DNA of 64,000 bases from Myxococcales bacterium (GTDB taxonomy: Bacteria > Myxococcota_A > Polyangia > Haliangiales > Haliangiaceae): the NCBI GenBank assembly GCA_016707895.1, contig JADJGV010000002.1, positions 62,001 to 126,000 on the forward strand. The letters are read 5' to 3'. The translations under genes were made by a program, and so were the position numbers. Below, piece by piece: positions 28,301 through 38,447 of the stretch. The notes under the pieces are model-generated. The model had not been told where the DNA came from and made no database searches. It saw nothing but the letters and a program-made list of their open reading frames with translations. Each line of letters begins with the position of its first letter. Positions within the stretch are counted from its first letter, which is position 1.

Positions 28301-30078
28301 TGCTTCTGCTGCTGCTTCTTCATCCACGCCTCGCGCGACTCCGCGAGGTTCTGGAGGTTCTCCTCGGCGAACTTCTTCTGCATCGCCTTGGTCTGGTCCT
28401 CGAGCGACTGCGTGCCCTGGTTGAGGGTCTTGGTGACCTTCCAGTTCTCGCCGATCGACCCGGCCTTCTTGCCGAGGTTCTCGACCCCCTTCTCCAGGTC
28501 CATCTTGTCGGCGAAGTTGTTCATCTTCGCCGCGCGCTCGTCGAGCTTCTTCATGAACGACGAGTCGTTGATCTTGGCGACCTTGTCCTTGGTCCAGCTC
28601 GAGATCTTGGTGCCCTTGTCCTTGGCCCAGTCGACCGCCTTGGTGCCCTGCTCCTTGACGAACTGGCCGGGCTTCGACTCGGCGATCGCGGTCGCGGTCT
28701 TCTTCACGAACTGCGCCGGCTTGGTGTTGGCGGCCCAGGTGCCGGCCTTCTTGGCCTTGTCGGCGACGAAGTCCTTGGCCTTGCTCATCGCCCCCTTCTC
28801 GGCCTGCCACACGCCGTCGACCAGCCGGCCCTTGACGCCGCCGAAGCCGAGCTTGCGGAACAGCTTGTCGGCGAAGTTCTTCACGTTGCCGCTGATCTTC
28901 GCGGCGATCTTGCCGAGCATCGCCTTGGCCCGCTTCATCAGGCCGTTCAGGATGCCCTTGCTCTTGCCGAACAGGCCCTTCATGAACTTGGGCCCGAACT
29001 GCATCGCCAGGCTGATCAGGCCCGAGGCCGCGTCGTTGGCCTCGCTCATCATCTGATCGGCGGTCGCGGCCTTCTCCTCGGGCGACGCGCCGGCGGCGAT
29101 CAGCTGCGCCAGCCGCACGCCGTTGAGGCCGGTCAGCACGCCCGACAGCGCGAACGAGATCACGTCGCAGATCAGCCCGACGATGTTGAGGATGCGGGCC
29201 ACCGCCGACACCGCGGCGCCGATCGGCGGGAAGATCATCCCGAGCAGACCGACGACGGTGAGGATCAGGCCGATCTTGCCGCAGATGCTCCCGACGACGC
29301 CGGCGATGCTCTTGATCGCCGACAGCACCTTCATCAGCGAGCCGAGGAAGCCCTCGGCCTTCTTGTACGGGTTGTTGGTCCAGATCGCGGCGATGTTCTT
29401 GCCCTCGCCGATCCAGTTGCCGGCGCGGGCCAGCGCGCCGTTGAGGCCGTCGCCCGCCGAGCCGATGTACGTGTCGATCTGGCCCTGGAAGCCCTGGGCG
29501 ACGTCGCCCATCTGCTTGATCTTGGCGATCGTGTCCTTGGTGCCAGGCGACTTGGGCTCGTAGGCGTCGAGCGCCTTGGAGATGTCGCCGTCGCCGCCGG
29601 CCAGGGTCGCGATCATGTCGCCGCCCGCGGCGCCGCCCGCGGGGCCCCCGGCGCCACCCTTGGTCGCGGGCTTGCCGCCGGCCTTGCCCGGGGTCTTGCC
29701 CTTGCCCTCGCCGCCGCCCTTCTTCGCGGGCGCGGCGTCGCCGCCCTTGGGCGCGGTGGCCGCCGGCACCGCCGGCTTGGTCGCGGTGCCCGGCTTGGGC
29801 GGCGTCCCGGCGTCGGGAGGCGCGTCCTTCTCGTTCTTCGCCACCTCGTCCTTCATCTCGTCGACCTTGTCCTGGGCCTGCTCCTTCTCGGAGTCAGCCT
29901 TGGACCCGGCCTCGCCGAGCAGCCCCTGCAACCACCCCATCGGCGAGTTGGCGATCTGCCCTTCGACGCGATGGACGATCGCCTCGTCGGCCGCGGCCCC
30001 CTCCTGTGTCTTCGCAGCGAACTTGTCGATCGATGCCTGCGGGTTCGCAGCGGCTCCGGCGGGGGCGGGTTCGGCCAT
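25303..30078 (-). CDS. Giant multi-domain protein with membrane helices and coiled coils
   Basis: 1591 residues of unknown function and the largest gene here. In order: helical head (1-85), Pro/Lys/Gly-rich linker (86-155), a helical unit, three or four hydrophobic helices (about 250-320, GLILTVVGLLGMIFPPIGAA), long Lys/Ala/Glu/Gln-rich coiled coils (about 400-800), a Pro/Ala/Gln linker with an 8-residue repeat (about 925-1000), a conserved-looking patch YWPHLLAPDGEFTMAM (about 1020), an amphipathic basic stretch (WGRIIGRIKRWAKSK), more coiled coil, a DTDGDGQPDQS calcium-type loop and a helical tail. There is no signal peptide. GAAGGAG precedes the ATG. Its Lys/Gln richness is unlike the neighbours. 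It may be a toxin, scaffold or cargo handled by the ATPase. Confidence 0.75.
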   Translation of the reverse strand: MAEPAPAGAAANPQASIDKFAAKTQEGAAADEAIVHRVEGQIANSPMGWLQGLLGEAGSKADSEKEQAQDKVDEMKDEVAKNEKDAPPDAGTPPKPGTATKPAVPAATAPKGGDAAPAKKGGGEGKGKTPGKAGGKPATKGGAGGPAGGAAGGDMIATLAGGDGDISKALDAYEPKSPGTKDTIAKIKQMGDVAQGFQGQIDTYIGSAGDGLNGALARAGNWIGEGKNIAAIWTNNPYKKAEGFLGSLMKVLSAIKSIAGVVGSICGKIGLILTVVGLLGMIFPPIGAAVSAVARILNIVGLICDVISFALSGVLTGLNGVRLAQLIAAGASPEEKAATADQMMSEANDAASGLISLAMQFGPKFMKGLFGKSKGILNGLMKRAKAMLGKIAAKISGNVKNFADKLFRKLGFGGVKGRLVDGVWQAEKGAMSKAKDFVADKAKKAGTWAANTKPAQFVKKTATAIAESKPGQFVKEQGTKAVDWAKDKGTKISSWTKDKVAKINDSSFMKKLDERAAKMNNFADKMDLEKGVENLGKKAGSIGENWKVTKTLNQGTQSLEDQTKAMQKKFAEENLQNLAESREAWMKKQQQKQLAIADKKLTQGSELPDWDSPEAQKKWLEAKKATDEARALKNEAGQVGAVTKAEAKTAQDAADKTASDSAKTASQAEALDEKMLEKRKQDPAGFADDAQKARARRRELEGSLGGAETKRKELQGIAEKDLTPEQTKELADLNKQLKPLEELRKQDDGYYKALSGGAERPTGPSGGVMEQAKWYKETGDKVVKGGRAASDLWNAGSGAVDAMQGEDVSFNGAGSQWAGPWGSLQWTQKKKHSWDSAEEFDFKNPLAWDKDGAKEAASKRAEEKGKKMGGAAALENPDNSKQEFHDFVVNKATPTSIAANVKNMLSGLKKKDPAATPPAPAPAAKGDTAPAQPQQSAQPQQNTPPAAQPQVDNPPPVAPAAPQAATPAAPQGATPAAPQGATPAATPDATPAAPQGADPAAAGGGGDAAGGGGDDGEALPYWPHLLAPDGEFTMAMKDFAFMRKIAIEFKKGQVSAKQKAVDTLATYGKYDEYAAKRKAEAQTHKADTQAAGQVTQQNQAAAGEGAQQAGKANDEQNKGKDQAGQKAAVDIPEPESSGFWGRIIGRIKRWAKSKAMAVMGWIQEKIADVILRGLCGVSMADMKAYSGALKNQQARAKGVADTGAETSDKAGAKADEVKSTSEKETAEAEKGIAEADTNIQEADTFLQDINSFEQQLKAESTQANQFISQITAEVQKKREEKKAADAKAQADAAAAAAAQQQMQGATADTDGDGQPDQSVPAPAGDSSAAPDAASPDAANPDATTGDPAAAAGPDTANPDTAGDDADEAANAALIKDAANYAAGAADTGVAQVEGKAEDYKNQIKAATTNRDKKMAAAMATGSADIGDGATAIVAELKTEVGEAKQQLTDIEGGSDAAADAVVAIAKTLDDHIKHANEALDKAFLSLYEKIKASAKTTGAAVIDKVNDVASPVNDAATSFMDNNEGKADAAYNAGADVVGAVANPIADKMSNAAVWGVDKMARVPGHMVEGAQAYGESMSQAGPYGVPMMPM
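27091..27210 (-). repeat. Imperfect 24-bp tandem repeat within the giant gene
   Basis: About four to five copies of a 24-bp unit encode PAAPQGAT-type octapeptides in the Pro/Ala linker. The copies differ by point changes and one longer insertion, so the linker may vary in length between strains. Confidence 0.7.
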
Positions 30079-30089
30079 GGTGGTCTCCT

Positions 30090-31265
30090 TCAGGCGCTCG
30101 TGCTGGTGAGCTCGTCGGCCAGGCGCCGGGCGCGGCTCACGTCGTCGATCATCTTGGCGAAGCGGTCGCGACCCATGCGGTCGCGCAGCGGCTCGAGGAG
30201 CCGCTCGAACATCGGCTTGACCTGGTCGCCCTGCACCGCGCGCAGCGCGTGGTAGCTCTCGGCGATCGTGCGGTAGGCCGACGGGAAGTCCCCGTGGTTC
30301 TGGTAGATCTGCGACATCAGGCCGACCGCGGCGACGTAGCGGCCCAGGTTGCCGCCGTCGGCGCCGATGCGCGCCACCTCGATGCAGCGATCGAGCGCGC
30401 CGGCGGTCTTGCCGCGCTGGCTCATCAGGCCAGCCTGGCCGATCAACGCCGCGACGTGGAGATCGGTGAGGCCGTGCTCGAGGGCGCGATCGCGGGCGAT
30501 CTGGATCACCCGATCGGCCTCTTCGGTGCCGGCCTGATCGCCGCGGGCGGCGAGCGCGGCGGCGCGCGCGATGCGGGCCTCGATCTCGTCGGCGTGGCTG
30601 CCGTGATCGTGGGCGGCCTTGACCACCTCGCGCAGGTGGTTGGCGGCGCCGGCGGCGTCGCCGCGGGCCAGCGCGTCGGTGGCCAGCAGCTGCCGCGCCG
30701 TGAACACCGTGTCGACCCAGCGCGGATCGTGGCGCAGCTGATCGACTAGGTCGCGCAGGTTGTCGAACGGCGCCGGATCACCCGGCTCGTCGTGGACCGC
30801 GTCCTCGGCGAGGCCGAGGGTGAGCTCCGCCAGCGCGAGCTGCCACGCCCACTGCCGCGGGTCGGCGATGCGGGCGACGTGCTGGGCGGCCGCGCGCAGC
30901 GTGTCGGCGGCGGTGGCGCGCTCGGCGCGGCGGATGCCGACGCGGCACGAGCGCGCGGCGATCGCGAACATCAGCGGGCCCTCGCGGCCGATGCGCTCGC
31001 CGGCCGACGACAGCACCGCGTCGGTGGCGCTCCAGTCGAGCTCGGCGAGCTTGATCGCCGCGAGCCGGAACAGCAGGCGCGCCTCGAGCGCAGGATCGGC
31101 GGCGGCCTCGACGAGCGGGCCGGCGGCGTGGATCAGCGCGCGGACGGGCTCGAGGTGGTTGCCGAAGATCGGCGTCTCCTCGGCGAGGCGCACGGCGAGC
31201 TCGGCGCGCGTCGACGGTTCACCGTCGGCGAGGCCCGCGCGCAGCTGGTCGAGATGCGCAGTCAT
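30090..31265 (-). CDS. TPR-like helical repeat protein
   Basis: 391 residues, all helical and cytoplasmic. Paired helices of about 34-40 residues with Ala at small positions (LEARLLFRLAAIKLAELDWS, EIEARIARAAALAARGDQAG, GRYVAAVGLMSQIYQNHGDF) indicate TPR or TPR-like repeats for protein binding. The start is ATG at 31265. No ribosome site is visible. It is first in the minus arm and 11 bp from the giant gene, so it may act as its chaperone or adaptor. Confidence 0.7.
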   Translation of the reverse strand: MTAHLDQLRAGLADGEPSTRAELAVRLAEETPIFGNHLEPVRALIHAAGPLVEAAADPALEARLLFRLAAIKLAELDWSATDAVLSSAGERIGREGPLMFAIAARSCRVGIRRAERATAADTLRAAAQHVARIADPRQWAWQLALAELTLGLAEDAVHDEPGDPAPFDNLRDLVDQLRHDPRWVDTVFTARQLLATDALARGDAAGAANHLREVVKAAHDHGSHADEIEARIARAAALAARGDQAGTEEADRVIQIARDRALEHGLTDLHVAALIGQAGLMSQRGKTAGALDRCIEVARIGADGGNLGRYVAAVGLMSQIYQNHGDFPSAYRTIAESYHALRAVQGDQVKPMFERLLEPLRDRMGRDRFAKMIDDVSRARRLADELTSTSA

Positions 31266-31290
31266 CGAAGCGCATCGTAGTACGGGGCGA

Positions 31291-31320
31291 TTGCGCGGAT
31301 CCTTCCTGGCTTTCTATAAT
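31291..31320 (+). promoter_or_regulatory. Promoter of the ATPase operon, probably leaderless
   Basis: TTGCGC (31291-31296) and a perfect TATAAT (31315-31320) are separated by 18 bp. A transcript starting 7-8 bp after TATAAT would begin at or one base before the ATG at 31328, giving a leaderless message. The whole divergent gap to the minus-arm start is only 62 bp. Confidence 0.6.
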
Positions 31321-31327
31321 GTTTCCG

Positions 31328-32422
31328 ATGACTGCCACGGGCGCGGAGCTGGTGGCCATCGCACGCCTGCGGTCCGAGATCGCGACCCTGGCGCGCGGTG
31401 GCGAGTACGCGCTGGCGGGGAGTCGGCTGCTCGACCTGGCGCGCCTGGACCTGAGGGTCGGGCTGCGCGCCGACGCGCTCCTTCGGACGAGGCAAGCCGC
31501 TGAACTCGCTAGAGAATCAGGCGACCTAGCGGAGGAGCTGCAGGCCGAGCTGCTGCTGGCCCTCGCCACCATCCAGGCGGGAGTGGCCAGCGACGGTGAG
31601 GCCGCCGCTGACGCCGTCCTGCTCCGGACGTCGGAGCTCGCGGACGACATTCGCCGACCATTGGTTACATCGGCGTACCTTGTGCGCGGCATGGCCAGCC
31701 GGCGCGTGGGGCGGCTGCCAGCGGCCCGGGTGGCTCTCGATCAGTGCCGGCAGCGGGCGGTGGCGCTGGGGCGGGTCGACCTGAACGCGCTTGCGCTGGC
31801 CGAGCTGGGGCTGGTCGAGGCGGGCGCCGGCGACCACGCCGCGGCGGCGGTGTGCTTCGCGTTCGCGCGCGACGCGTTCCGGCTGGGCGACCGGCTCGAC
31901 ATCGCGCGCACGGTCGACCTGCTCGCGCTCGAGGCGTTCGTCGCCGCCGGTCGGCTCGACGAGGCGATCGCGCTGGCCACCGACACGCTGCGCGACGCCG
32001 ACCAGCGCGACGACGCCGAGCTGGCCGCGCGCGCCGCCGGCGTGCTGGCCGACGCCCACGTCGCCGCCGGCGCCACGGCGGCCGCGGTGGCCGCCGCTGC
32101 CGACGCCACCGCCCGGGCCGCGCGCCTGCCGGCCCCGGCCAGCCAGGTGGTGGGCGCGCGCGCGCGGCTGCGCCAGGCCGCGCTGTTCGGCGAGCCCGAG
32201 GCCCGGCAGTTCCACCTCGAGGCCGCCGTCGATCTCGCGGCCGCCAGCGGCGACGCGGCGATCGTCGCCCACCTGCTCGACGCGATCGTCGCCGGCGCGG
32301 TGGTCGGTACCTGGCCGCCGACGGCGTGGAAGCTGGTCGGCGAGCTGGCGCGCGCCTGTCGGGCCGCCGGCTTGATCCGCCTCGCCGACATGGCCGACGC
32401 CGCGCTCGTCGAGCTACGATGA
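31328..32422 (+). CDS. TPR-like helical repeat protein
   Basis: 364 residues, Ala-rich (more than 25%) and all helical, with no signal. Helix pairs such as LLRTRQAAELARESGDLAEE, LAELGLVEAGAGDHAAAAV and DLLALEAFVAAGRLDEAI suggest degenerate TPRs. ATG at 31319 is also in frame but overlaps the -10 hexamer, so ATG at 31328 is preferred. Only 7 bp separate its stop from the GTG of the ATPase N-terminal segment. It looks like a counterpart of the TPR protein across the divergent promoter, though the two are not closely alike by eye. Confidence 0.7.
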   Translation: MTATGAELVAIARLRSEIATLARGGEYALAGSRLLDLARLDLRVGLRADALLRTRQAAELARESGDLAEELQAELLLALATIQAGVASDGEAAADAVLLRTSELADDIRRPLVTSAYLVRGMASRRVGRLPAARVALDQCRQRAVALGRVDLNALALAELGLVEAGAGDHAAAAVCFAFARDAFRLGDRLDIARTVDLLALEAFVAAGRLDEAIALATDTLRDADQRDDAELAARAAGVLADAHVAAGATAAAVAAAADATARAARLPAPASQVVGARARLRQAALFGEPEARQFHLEAAVDLAAASGDAAIVAHLLDAIVAGAVVGTWPPTAWKLVGELARACRAAGLIRLADMADAALVELR

Positions 32423-32429
32423 CCCCCGC

Positions 32430-32591
32430 GTGATCCGCTCCGTCGACGCCACCGACCGCGGCCCCGGCTACGACTCGTCGAGCGAGCACCTCGCCGACTG
32501 GGCCGCGCTGACCGCGCTGTACATCGAGCGGCTGACCGCCGTGCGTCGCGCGACGCCGCAGCGCGTGCAGGTGACCGCCGCCGATCGGCGC
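32430..32591 (+). other. 5' coding segment of the AAA+ ATPase, out of frame with the rest
   Basis: From GTG at 32430 this frame encodes VIRSVDATDRGPGYDSSSEH, then a helical stretch (WAALTALYIERLTAVR) ending at ADRR. The natural continuation (ALRNHPDLAAYDQQLARARA) is found in another frame starting at 32594. The join falls in a GCGCGCGC tract at 32588-32595. Reading across it needs a -1 slip or loss of two bases. It is therefore probably the true N-terminus of the ATPase, separated by a sequencing error, a real mutation, or a programmed slip. Confidence 0.6.
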
Positions 32592-32713
32592 GCGCCCTGC
32601 GCAACCACCCTGACCTGGCGGCGTACGATCAGCAGCTGGCGCGCGCGCGCGCCGACATCGCCGCGCGCACCGCCTACGCGCGTCGGCTCGGCGTCGAGCT
32701 GCCGCTGGAGCTG

Positions 32714-34539
<1,826 letters not shown>

Positions 34540-34543
<4 letters not shown>

Positions 34544-36477
34544 CCGAGCTTGTGTCGCGCACCGCGGTCCGCCGCGCCGCGCTCCTGTGTCCCGATGGCG
34601 AGCGGCTGGCGCTCCTGCCGCTGCTCCAGGCCGAGCAGATGATCGCGCCGCTCGATCCCGAGGCCGCGGTCGAGCGGCTGATGGCCTACCTGCTCGATCC
34701 CAAGGGCCGCGCGATGCTCGCGCTCGACGACAAGCTGGCCGCGTGGGCCGCCGGCTCGCCGATGCTACGCGCGTGCGGGCCGGGCGCGATGGTGCCGCTG
34801 TTCGACGACCTGGCCGCGGTGCTGGTCGCGCCGGTGCTGGCGCGCGCCGACGACCTGCCGCCGGTGCTGGCCAAGTGGCGGTGGTCGCCGCGCGCCGACG
34901 CGCTGATCGCCGCCACCGTCGCGGCGATGGCGCCGGCCGCGGGCGCCAAGGCGCTGGCCGCGCTGCGCGCGCCCGGCCCCGACGAGGCCACCGTGCACCA
35001 GGCGCTGCTGCAGGCCGGCCGCGTGCTGGCGTGGGCGCCGCACCTGCACGACACCGCCGACGGCGAGGCCATCATCGGCGAGCTGGTGCGGCTGCTCGAT
35101 CGTGGCTCGCCGCGGCCGCTCCTGGCCCAGCTGGTCACCGCGCTCGGGCCGATCGGCCGCTGCGGCACCGTCCAGGGCGAGCGGGTGCGCATCCACGCGC
35201 AGGCGCAGCTCGGCGCCGCGGTCGACCGCATCAAGGACGCCACCGCGCCGACCGGGTTCGCCGCGCAGCTGGCGGCGATCGATCAGTCGGCCGGCCGCGA
35301 GGACCTCGAGCGGATGAAGCTGCGCCCCGACTGGGAGCACGCCGAGTACGCGGCCCACGTGCTGGGCGCGGTGGCGCCGAGCGCGGTCGAGGGCTTCACC
35401 GAGTGGCACGCGATGGCGCAGCGGCTGTGGGGCGAGCTGCCGCTCCTGCCGGCGTTCCTCGACGGCCTCGTGCAGTCGGCCAACACCACGCCGGTCGCCG
35501 AGCTGGTGATCGCGATGGCTAACGGCGACGACGACGATCGCGGCCTGGCCGCGGCGCTGGCGTGCCAGCTGCCCTGCGCCGACGCGCACCCGGCGCTGCT
35601 GGCGCTGGTCGAGCACTCGCAGGCGCCGGTGCGGGTGTCCGCGCTGCGCGCGCTGGCGCTGATCGGCGACGTCGATCCGATCTTCGCGCGGCTCGACGAC
35701 CCGTCGCCCGAGGTCGCCGCCGCGGCCGCGCTGGCGCTGGTCGACCTCGGCGAGCTCGAGCGCGTCCGCACCCGTCGCCCCGACGATCCCAACCTGGTGC
35801 GCCGCGCCGCGGTGTTCGCCGCCACCGGCGCCACCGACACCAAGACCCTGGGCGAGCTGACCGTCGCGCTGCTCGAGCAGCTGGCCAGCGTCGACGACTT
35901 CGAGGACCTCGACGGCTCGCCGCTGGTCGACGCGCTGGCCGCGGCGCTGTTCACGACCCCGCACGGCCTCGAGCGCGCCGCGGCGCTCCTGGCCGGCATC
36001 CCCGACGCGCTGCCGCTGCTGGGCATCGCGTTGCCGCGCGACGCCGATCAGCTGCCCGGCGTGGTCGCGCCGCCCGGCCCCCGGGCCGCGCTCGAGGAGG
36101 CGCTCGCCGACGTGCTGGGCAAGGACGACGAGGCCGGCGCGCTGGCGCTGGGCCTCCTCGCCGGCATGGCCTGCGGCGACGAGGACCTCGCGAAGCGGAT
36201 CGCCGCTGCGCTCGACGCCACCGACGGCTACGCCGGCCAGCTGCTGGTCGCGCTGGCCGAGGTGCGGGCCCGCACCGCCGAGGGCGCCGCTGCGCTCGCC
36301 CCGATGCTGGCGGCCGACGCGCCGTTGCTCGGGCGCATCTACGCCGGCGCCGCTGCGGGCCGCGCGCTGCCGGTCGATCACCCCGCGTGGGCCGAGGTGC
36401 GCGGGCTGCTCGAGCTGGGCACCCACGCGCGGGCCGCGGCCTGGGCGTCGCTGCGGGACCGCGTCCGGCTGGCGTGA
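34540..36477 (+). CDS. HEAT/ARM-type helical repeat protein
   Basis: 645 residues, all helical, cytoplasmic and acidic. Clear HEAT-type units lie near 365-410 (HSQAPVRVSALRALALIG, DPSPEVAAAAALALVDLG), with weaker ones before and after. ATG at 34540 overlaps the ATPase TGA by four bases, which implies coupled translation and near-equal amounts, so it probably binds the ATPase or its substrate. No catalytic motif was found. It is the last gene of the plus arm before tyrS, which has its own promoter. Confidence 0.75.
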
Positions 36478-36515
36478 GGCGGGCCCCGCGGGTTGGGCTG
36501 GCGGGCCCGCCGCGA

Positions 36516-36544
36516 TTGCGTGGCCTGGCCGCCGCACGTACTGT
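36516..36544 (+). promoter_or_regulatory. Candidate promoter of tyrS
   Basis: TTGCGT (36516-36521) and TACTGT (36539-36544) are separated by 17 bp, 10 bp before the ATG. The leader would be only a few bases. A GC-rich inverted repeat at about 36478-36512 (GGCGGGCCC and GGGCCCGCC) lies upstream and may end the preceding operon. Confidence 0.45.
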
Positions 36545-36553
36545 GCCGCCGCC

Positions 36554-37840
36554 ATGACGGCCGACATCTTGCCCGACCTCGCCGCCCGCGGACTGATCGC
36601 CGACACCACCAACGCCGAGGAGCTGGGCGCCGCCCTGGCCGCGGGCAACGTGCCGAACTACGCCGGCCACGATCCCACCGCGGCCAGCCTGCACGTCGGC
36701 CACCTGGTGCCGATCGTGATCCAGCGGCGGCTGCAGCTGGCCGGACACACGCCGATCGCGGTCGTCGGTGGCGCCACCGGTATGATCGGCGATCCGTCGG
36801 GGCGCTCGTCCGAGCGCAACCTGCTCGACCGCGACACGCTGGCCGCCAACGTCGCCGGCATCCGCGCACAGCTCGGCCGGCTGCTCGACTTCGACGCCGG
36901 CAGCGCCGCGGCCAAGCTGGTCAACAACGCCGACTGGTTCGCCGGCGTGTCGTTCCTCGAGTTCCTGCGCGACGTCGGCAAGCACGTCACGATCAATTAC
37001 ATGCTGGCCAAGGACTCGGTGAAGTCGCGGCTCGAGCAGCGCGACGGCGGCCTGTCGTACACCGAGTTCAGTTACATGCTGCTGCAGGCGTGGGACTTCG
37101 TCGTGCTGGCGCGCGACCACGGCTGCCGGCTGCAGATCGGCGGCAGCGATCAGTGGGGCAACATCACCGCCGGCTGCGAGCTGTCGCGCCGCCTGAGCGG
37201 GCCGCAGCTGTGGGGCCTGACCGCGCCGCTGTTGCTCGACGCCAGCGGCCAGAAGATGGGCAAGACCTCCACCGGCGAGCGGGTGTGGCTCGATCCGGAC
37301 CAGACCACCAGCTACGCGTTCTTCCAGTACTTCGTGAACGTCGAGGACGCGATCGCGCCGTCCTTGCTCAAGAAGTTCTCGTTCCGGCCGCTGTCCGAGC
37401 TCGACGAGATCATCGCCGAGCACGACCGCGATCACGCCAAGCGCCACTGCCAGCGCGAGCTCGCCCGGGACATCACGCGGTGGATCCACGGCGACGCCGG
37501 CCTGGCCACGGCCGAGCGCGCCACCGCGGTGATGTTCGGCGGCTCCCTCGCCGACGCCAAGGACGCGGACCTGGCCGCGCTCGCCGGCGTGGTCGGCGTC
37601 ACCGAGATCGCCCGCGCCGAGCTCGAGGCCGGCCTGGGGCTGATCGACCTGCTGGTGCGCGCCGAGCTGTGCGCGTCGAAGGGCGAGGCGCGCCGCCTGA
37701 TCACCCAGGGTGGCGTCTACGTCAACAACCAGCGCGAGAGCGCGCCCGATCGCAAGCTCGACCTGAGCTCGATGGGCACCGAGTCGTACGTCTTCCTGCG
37801 CAGCGGCAAGAAGAACTACCGCCTCTTGCACGTGTCCTGA
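36554..37840 (+). CDS. tyrS: Tyrosyl-tRNA synthetase
   Basis: Class I aminoacyl-tRNA synthetase of 428 residues charging tRNA-Tyr. The HIGH-type motif is HVGH near residue 47, the tyrosine site lies in the GGSDQWGNI block near 196 and the KMSKS loop is KMGKT near 234. A C-terminal S4 RNA-binding domain spans about 350-428 (EARRLITQGGVYVNN). Length and order are normal for the bacterial TyrS form. It is followed by an array of palindromic repeats. Confidence 0.96.
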   Translation: MTADILPDLAARGLIADTTNAEELGAALAAGNVPNYAGHDPTAASLHVGHLVPIVIQRRLQLAGHTPIAVVGGATGMIGDPSGRSSERNLLDRDTLAANVAGIRAQLGRLLDFDAGSAAAKLVNNADWFAGVSFLEFLRDVGKHVTINYMLAKDSVKSRLEQRDGGLSYTEFSYMLLQAWDFVVLARDHGCRLQIGGSDQWGNITAGCELSRRLSGPQLWGLTAPLLLDASGQKMGKTSTGERVWLDPDQTTSYAFFQYFVNVEDAIAPSLLKKFSFRPLSELDEIIAEHDRDHAKRHCQRELARDITRWIHGDAGLATAERATAVMFGGSLADAKDADLAALAGVVGVTEIARAELEAGLGLIDLLVRAELCASKGEARRLITQGGVYVNNQRESAPDRKLDLSSMGTESYVFLRSGKKNYRLLHVS

Positions 37841-37863
37841 AGGCCGCGGTGCGTCGGCGGGAT

Positions 37864-38081
37864 CTTCCACGTGGGAGATGGGGGGGCGTGCGCGGCGGAT
37901 CTTCCACGTGGGAGATGGGGCGGCATGCGCGGCGGACGTTCCACGTGGGAGATGGGGGGGCATGCGCGGCGGATCTTCCACGTGGGAGATGGCGTGCGCG
38001 GCGGATCTTCCACGTGGGAGATGGCGTGCGCGGATCTTCCACGTGGGAGATGGCGTGCGCGGCGGAGCTTCCACGTGGAAG
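37864..38081. repeat. Array of seven 14-bp palindromes (CTTCCACGTGGGAG)
   Basis: Seven copies begin at 37864, 37901, 37938, 37975, 38007, 38036 and 38068, with periods of 37, 37, 37, 32, 29 and 32 bp. Each copy is an inverted repeat centred on CACGTG. The last copy, CTTCCACGTGGAAG, is a perfect palindrome; copies 1, 2, 4, 5 and 6 carry GGGAG and copy 3 begins GTTCC. Between them are G-rich and GCGCGGCG spacers that also repeat. Spacers are too short and too alike for a CRISPR array. This fills most of the 327 bp between tyrS and the next gene. Confidence 0.9.
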
Positions 38082-38167
38082 ATGCGGATACGGGCATCTG
38101 CGATGTGTGATCCCGCGTGGATGGGCGTCGCGCCCAAGGCGCGCGGCGTCGCCGGGGTTTCACCGCC

Positions 38168-38389
38168 ATGGTCGCGTTGCCGTCGTCACTCCGGAACCCG
38201 CTGCGCGCGCGCCGTCGCACCGCGCTGGTCGTGCTCGCGGCGGCTGCGGCGCTGGCGGGCGCGCTGGCGCTGCGACCGTCGCACCCCGCGCCCCCGCAGC
38301 CGCTCGAGACCTGCGGCTGTGCGTCGCCGGCGCCGCGGCCCCCGCTCACCCCGCGGGTGTCATCGGTGCCGGCGCTCATGGTGCGCTGA
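38168..38389 (+). CDS. Small exported or membrane-anchored protein, copy 1
   Basis: 73 residues. MVALPSSLRNPLRARRR is a basic head, then a hydrophobic segment (TALVVLAAAAALAGALAL), then a short Pro/Cys tail (PLETCGC, PVSSVPAL-like end). It could be a signal peptide or an anchor. It shares the start pattern 'PSSLR' and the overall plan with the next gene, which suggests an old tandem duplication. No function is known. Confidence 0.45.
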   Translation: MVALPSSLRNPLRARRRTALVVLAAAAALAGALALRPSHPAPPQPLETCGCASPAPRPPLTPRVSSVPALMVR

Positions 38390-38447
38390 TCGCGGGCGCG
38401 TCGAGGCGGGAATCCCGGCCCGGCGGGGCTGGTTGACGGGGAGAGCC

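Noticed and set aside
25381..30255. A 1624-codon open frame on the plus strand, antisense to the giant gene
   Set aside because: Translation is Leu/Gly/Arg/Val-rich without domains. Long antisense frames are expected in GC-rich codon-biased DNA, and the minus frame has a ribosome site, domains and operon context.
37864..38081. CRISPR array
   Set aside because: Repeats of 14-18 bp with 11-23 bp spacers that are themselves repeated, and no cas genes nearby.
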